NCBI GenBank assembly: GCA_002506365.1
Contig: DAXK01000003.1
Location: forward strand, 1 to 6,825
Length of the DNA: 6,825 nucleotides
Direction: 5' to 3'
Source of the DNA: an archaeon UBA583
GTDB taxonomy: Archaea > Nanobdellota > Nanobdellia > Woesearchaeales > UBA583
The notes under the pieces were generated by a model that saw only the letters and a list, made by a program, of their open reading frames with translations, had not been told where the DNA came from and ran no database searches. Both the position numbers and the translations under genes were made by a program. Each line of letters starts with the position of its first letter. Position 1 is the stretch's first letter. Of the stretch, positions 1-6,000 are shown piece by piece.

Positions 1-3000
1 TTTTGAAAATATTTCAAATATTTTAAATAATACTTTTTTAAATAATTCAGATGAGTCGACAAATTCAGAAAATATAGATAATTCAGAAAGTTCAAATTTT
101 TCAGAAATATTAATTGAGTTTGTATCAAATTTAACTTTAGGAAATCCAAATCAAACAAATTCCAATGTTTCAGGATTATTATTAAATACAACAATTTTAC
201 CAATAAATTCAAGTGATGTTTCAATCGATTTAAATATAGATAATTTATCTGCAAAAATTATTTTAAATCAAGATATTACAATTATAAATAATACAATTAT
301 TTTAATTGATGATGATAGTTTTTTAACACCAGTTGTTGCAATTGATGTTTTAGGATTTTCAGGTGGAATAATTTACTTACCAAAAAATAAAAATATTAAT
401 GTTGATGAAATTTTAAAATGTGATGATTGGGATTATGATTCTAATTCATGTAATGGAAGTTTTTATACTTTCAAAGATTCAAATGAAATTGAAGAAAATA
501 ATTCTTATGTGTGGTTTGAAATTGATTCATTCTCAGCATACGTTGGAATTGAAAATGATAATAATAATAATCAAAATTTAATTTCAAGTAATATCATAGA
601 ACCTCTTAATCTTGGAATTGAAATTTTAGGAACTGATCCTACTTCTGTTGTTTTGAATTCTACTAGTGGGGCAGCGGCTGGTGTTCTTGACGATTTGACT
701 GCTTATCCTATTGGTGGAAGTGGTTGGAATGGGTATGAATATATTTGGAATAAAGATGGAGTAGGAAGAAGTGTTTATTCAGATGATTTTACTTCCGGTC
801 ATTTTAAATTTAGAAATAATTCTTATGGGGTAGATTATGATTATTCTGCGAATGCGGTTCCGACAACTATATTTTCAAAGGTTGGTTATGTTCATCAAGA
901 TAATGGACATAGAATTGATTCTGGTGCTTACAAGGGAACTGCTGATAGCTTACAGTTTTATGTTAATGGGTCTGTTCATGCAATGGCAATGAGAGTTAAA
1001 GTTAATACTGCAAATATTGGTGAGTATGTTATTGATGCTAGAAAATGCGGGGGTCCTTATCTACAGTGGACCACAACTGCTGGGTCAAATATCTGGGTGG
1101 ATGGTGCAGATTCAGGCTCAGTTTTTCCTAATGTTGCTATTACGACAGGGATTTGGCAAAATGTGTATTTTAATTTAAGCGATCCTACGGAAAACTGCAC
1201 AGGTACTGGTAGAGAGATGTTTGTTGGGGGATATGCGTATAGTGATGCTGCGAAGATTGCAGATTGGGAAGTTGATGAGTTAATATTCTTTGATAGGGTT
1301 TTGAATTCTACTGAAATTATTGAAATAAATAATACAATGGGTTCAAGTTATGTTGATTCGAGTAGAACTTCTATTGATGAGGTTTGGTCTGTAAGTGTGA
1401 CTCCCTATAATTCTACTGCGATGGGGGGCCAAGTTAGTAGTAATAACTTAACTATTAGTGAAATAATACCTTTGAGTGTTACTTTGAATATTCCAGTAAA
1501 TGATACTACTCTTACTCTTGGAAATGATATTACTTTTGGGTTCACTCCTTATGGGAATAATTTAAGCACTTGTTCACTATATGGAGATTGGAATGGTGGA
1601 TGGCATTTAAATGAGAGTTGGGTCCCTTATACTTTTACTGATGATAATTTGAGGAATTATTGGATGCTTGATGATTTGACTGATGAGACTGGGAATAATA
1701 CTTTAACTGCTGCTGGAGATCCTACACTTGTTGGTTCTGGTGGTTATGATGGGGGAGCGTATTACGATTTTGACGGAACTGGTGATTATTTCAATACAGG
1801 AATAAATGATGTAACAACTGGCGCTGAAGTGACTATATCATATTGGGTAAAAACCTCAGGTGATATTACTGGGAAGTATATTATTAGAAATGGAAATGAA
1901 ATTCACAACTATGGGTTTAATGGAAAGATGGAATTTGATTTTGGTGCCACTACAGGAAGTTGGGTTGGTAAAAGATATTCAGATGTGATTAATGATAGTG
2001 TTTGGCATCATATTGTTGCTATTTATGATGGTGACTTCGGACCAACCCAAAGTAATATTAGAATTTATACAGATGGGGAATTAACAGTTAATGATACAGA
2101 TACTGCATATGGTAATTTAGTTACTGGAACAAATTTTGATATTGGTGCTAGTGGAGGGGGTGGAACTTGGGTTGGTGGTATTGATGAATTTAGAATTTTT
2201 GAAAGAGCACTTAGTCATGAGGAGGCAATGGCACTTTATAGTATGGGACTTGTAAGTGGAAATGAGTTATCACATACACTTGAAAACTTTTCTCAAGAAG
2301 GTAATTTTGAATGGAACGTTTTTTGTAATAATACTTTAGGAAATAGTTCTTGGGCAATAAGTAATTATACTTTTGATGTTGTAACATCAGAAGTAATTTT
2401 GAGTTCAACTAGTGGAAGTAATACAACTGATGATAATTTAACCATAAATATTGTCGGATTAAATATAAGTGGGAATTGGGAGGGATATATTTATGATTGG
2501 AGGGTAAATAATGATTCAATTGCTCCGATTAATTTACCTTTTGAATCTGATGGAGGTGATAATATAACTAATTATGCAACGCAAAGTTTCACTCCTACTT
2601 TAACTGGTTCATTAGTGCGAGTTGATGGTTCATTAGGTAAAGCTTATAATTTTTCAGCATCTAATTACGTAAATACACAATGGACTTTTAACCAAATATC
2701 AGGTGGGGATTATCCTACGGTTTGTTCATGGTATAATTATGCAGGTAGTGCTGGAACTAATAGTCATATTTGGGGAACTTGGGGGACTAGTTATCCTTGG
2801 GGGATTTATACAAATCCTGGAACTGGATTTATATCTTTTTGGAATGATGGGAACCAGCCATCTTCAAATATTTCATTTACTGATTTAACATGGGAGTTTG
2901 TATGTCTAAGAATTAATTTAGATGACTCCGGAGAAGTTTTCAAAGGAGGAGTAGATTACACTTGGATTGATACAGATATAGGGCCAAATACAGGAGCTGC

Positions 3001-6000
3001 TGCAATGACTATTGGTAGAGCAGGAGTTGGTCTTGCTCAACATTTCACAGGAGGAATTGATGAATTTATGGCATTTAATAGAAGTTTATCTAATGAGCAA
3101 ATAGACTATCTTTATACTAACGGAAATGATAAAATTTTAAGTCAGGAGACAGATTTAGATGAAACTTGGCAAGTTTGTGTGACTCCTTATAATTCTACAG
3201 CAACCGGAACACAAGTTTGTAGTAATACATTAGATATCCCAGGGCTAACAATATCAAATATTATTCCAACTGATTCAAGTGTTTTAAATTACTCTGATAT
3301 AATTGAAATAGGTGCAGATGTTTTAAGTGCAAATTCAATTGACACAGTTAAATTAAATATTTCAACTCCAAACGGAACAGTTGAGCAATTTAATTTAACA
3401 AATTCAACTTTAATTAAATATAATATGAGTTACACATTAGACCAATTTGGACAATATAATTTAACATTTTGGGTAAATGATTCAACAAGTTTAACCTCAA
3501 CAAAAAATTCAACATTTTATTCATCAGGAATTATTATTAGTTCAAGCAGTAATACAAATTCAACTAATGAAAATTTATCTCCTTCTGTATTTATTCCAGG
3601 AAATTGGGATGGATATATTTATGATTGGCGATTAAATGGTGAATCAATTGCACCAGTAAATTTACCTTTTGAACCAAATGGCGGAAATAATGCGACTAAT
3701 TATGCAACTCAAAGTTTTACTGCTGACATTCGAGGTGATTTAGCATATGTAACAGGTCAATATGGAAAAGGTTATGAAAATTTAAACAATGGTGGAACTG
3801 ATAGTGTTTTTGTAGATTGGGAATTAAACCAAAATAGTGGTGGAGATTATGTAACATTTTGTACTTGGTATTATGCTGATGGAGGAGATCATATATTTAG
3901 TACTTATCCACAACCTCTTGAAACATATGGTTGGGGAATTCGTTTTAATCAAATTAATAAAATTGGGTGGTGGGATCCTGCATCAACTCAATCACAAACA
4001 TCAATAGATTCAAATGTAGGAAGTTGGGAATTTATATGTGCAAGATTAAATAAAGATGATTCAGTAGATGTTTTAAGAAATGGTTTAAGTGAAACTTGGC
4101 ATAAATCTACATCAAGAGGGAATAAATTTGGAAACATTACAATCACTAAAGCTGGTTGGGATGATACTCAATATTTTGATGGTAAAGTTGATGAATTTAT
4201 GGTATTTAATAGAAGTTTATCAAATGAACAAATAGATTATATATATAATAATGGATATGATAAAATTTTAAATTCAGAAACAATTAGTAGTGATGTTTGG
4301 CAAGTTTGTACAGTCCCATATAATTCAACTAGTACTGGAAATCAAATATGTAGTAATAATTTAACAATTTTAGGATTAGATATATATAATATAATTCCAA
4401 AAGATAATAGTGATTTTAATTATTTAAATACTATTGAAATTGGAGCAGATGTTAAAGGATTTAATTTAGTTGACACAGTCAAATTAAATATCTCAACTCC
4501 AAATGGAACAATTGAGCAATTTACTCTAACAAATTCAACTAATATAAAATATAATATAAGTTATACATTAAATCAACTAGGTCAATATAATTTAACATTT
4601 TGGGCAAATGATTCAACTGGATTTTCTATTACTGAAAATTCAATTTTAAACTCTTTTGGAGTTATCTTAAATTCTACAAGTGGAAATAATTATACAACAG
4701 ATAATTTAAATTCAATATTCTACTTAGGTACTGATTGGACAAATTATGAGTATATTTGGGATAAAAGTGGAGTAGGTCTTGACATATATACTTTTGATGC
4801 AATAACATCATCCTTTAAATTTAGAGCTAATTCATATGGATATAGTCATGATTATTCTGGAAACTCCAACTCATTTATTTTGGGTAATTTCACAACCAAT
4901 ACTGGAGGATACAAAACAGGATTTGGTTCAATTAATGGAACTGATGATTACTTAAAATTACTTGTATCTGGAACAATTAAATCTATTGCCATGAGAGTTA
5001 AAATTAATTCAATCACTGGTGGTGATTATTTAATTGATCCAAGATATTGTGCTGGTGGAAGTTATATTTTATGGGGAGCAAGTGGAAGTATTGGAAATAT
5101 TTGGGTAGATGGTATTGATTCAAATTCAACTAATCCAAGTACAGCAATGTCAACTGGTGTTTGGCAAAATGTATATATTAATTTAAATTCACCAATTTCA
5201 AACTGTGACACATCAAATAATGCTTTATTATTTGGAACATTCTCGGGAGATTTAAATGCTGCGAGAGTTGATAGTTGGGAAATAGATGAAATAATTACTT
5301 TTAATAGAGATTTAATACCTTCAGAAATTTTAGAATTAAATAATACTTTTGGTTCAAGTAATTTAGATTCAAGTTTTACATCAGTAGAAGAAAATTGGAG
5401 TGTAAATATTTTACCTTTTAATTCAACTTCAACTGGTACTAATTATCAAAGTAATATTGTATCAATTTTAGAAACATTATTTATAAATAATATAACACCA
5501 CAAAATAGTTCAAATTATAATAACACTAACACAATAGAAATTGGAGCAAATGTAACTGGAATAAATTCAATTGATAAAGTAAAATTAAATATTACTTTAC
5601 CAGACTCAACAGTTCAACAATTTAACTTATCTAATTCAACTTTAACTTGGTATAATATAAGTTACACTTTAACTCAAATTGGACAATATAATTTAACTTT
5701 TTGGGCAAATGATACAATAGGGACAAGTAATACTAAACAAAGTTCATTTTATTCAGTTGGAATAAGTTTAATTGCTACAAGTGTAAATAATCTAAGTAGT
5801 GATAATTTAACGGCAGTAAATGAATTTGGTTTAGATTACACTGGTGAAATTTTTGATTGGAAATTAAATAATATTTCTATTACTAATTTAAATTTTCCTT
5901 TTGAATATGGAAGTAATTCTACTTTCACAAAAGATTATTCTAGCTTTGAAAATAATGGGATTGTGAATGGTTCAACTTATAATTCGGTAGGTGGTTACAA

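Noticed and set aside
51..77. ATG at base 51 as a possible gene start
   Set aside because: It is out of the main frame and meets a TAG after eight codons; the main frame is already open from base 2.
1..600. TATA-like and A/T-run stretches as promoters or an intergenic region
   Set aside because: The DNA is continuously coding with conserved protein motifs; A/T runs are expected from codon use (AAT, TTA, AAA, ATT) and no gene border is present.
2211..2408. 65-codon open frame on the minus strand
   Set aside because: It lies wholly opposite the C1/B1 coding region, its peptide is a low-complexity Tyr/Leu/Lys-rich antisense of that sequence, and no independent motif or ribosome binding site supports it.
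2703..2888. 61-codon open frame on the plus strand in another frame
   Set aside because: It overlaps the B1 lectin core, whose motifs are conserved in B2; the alternative frame has no counterpart in B2 and is a shadow of the main frame.
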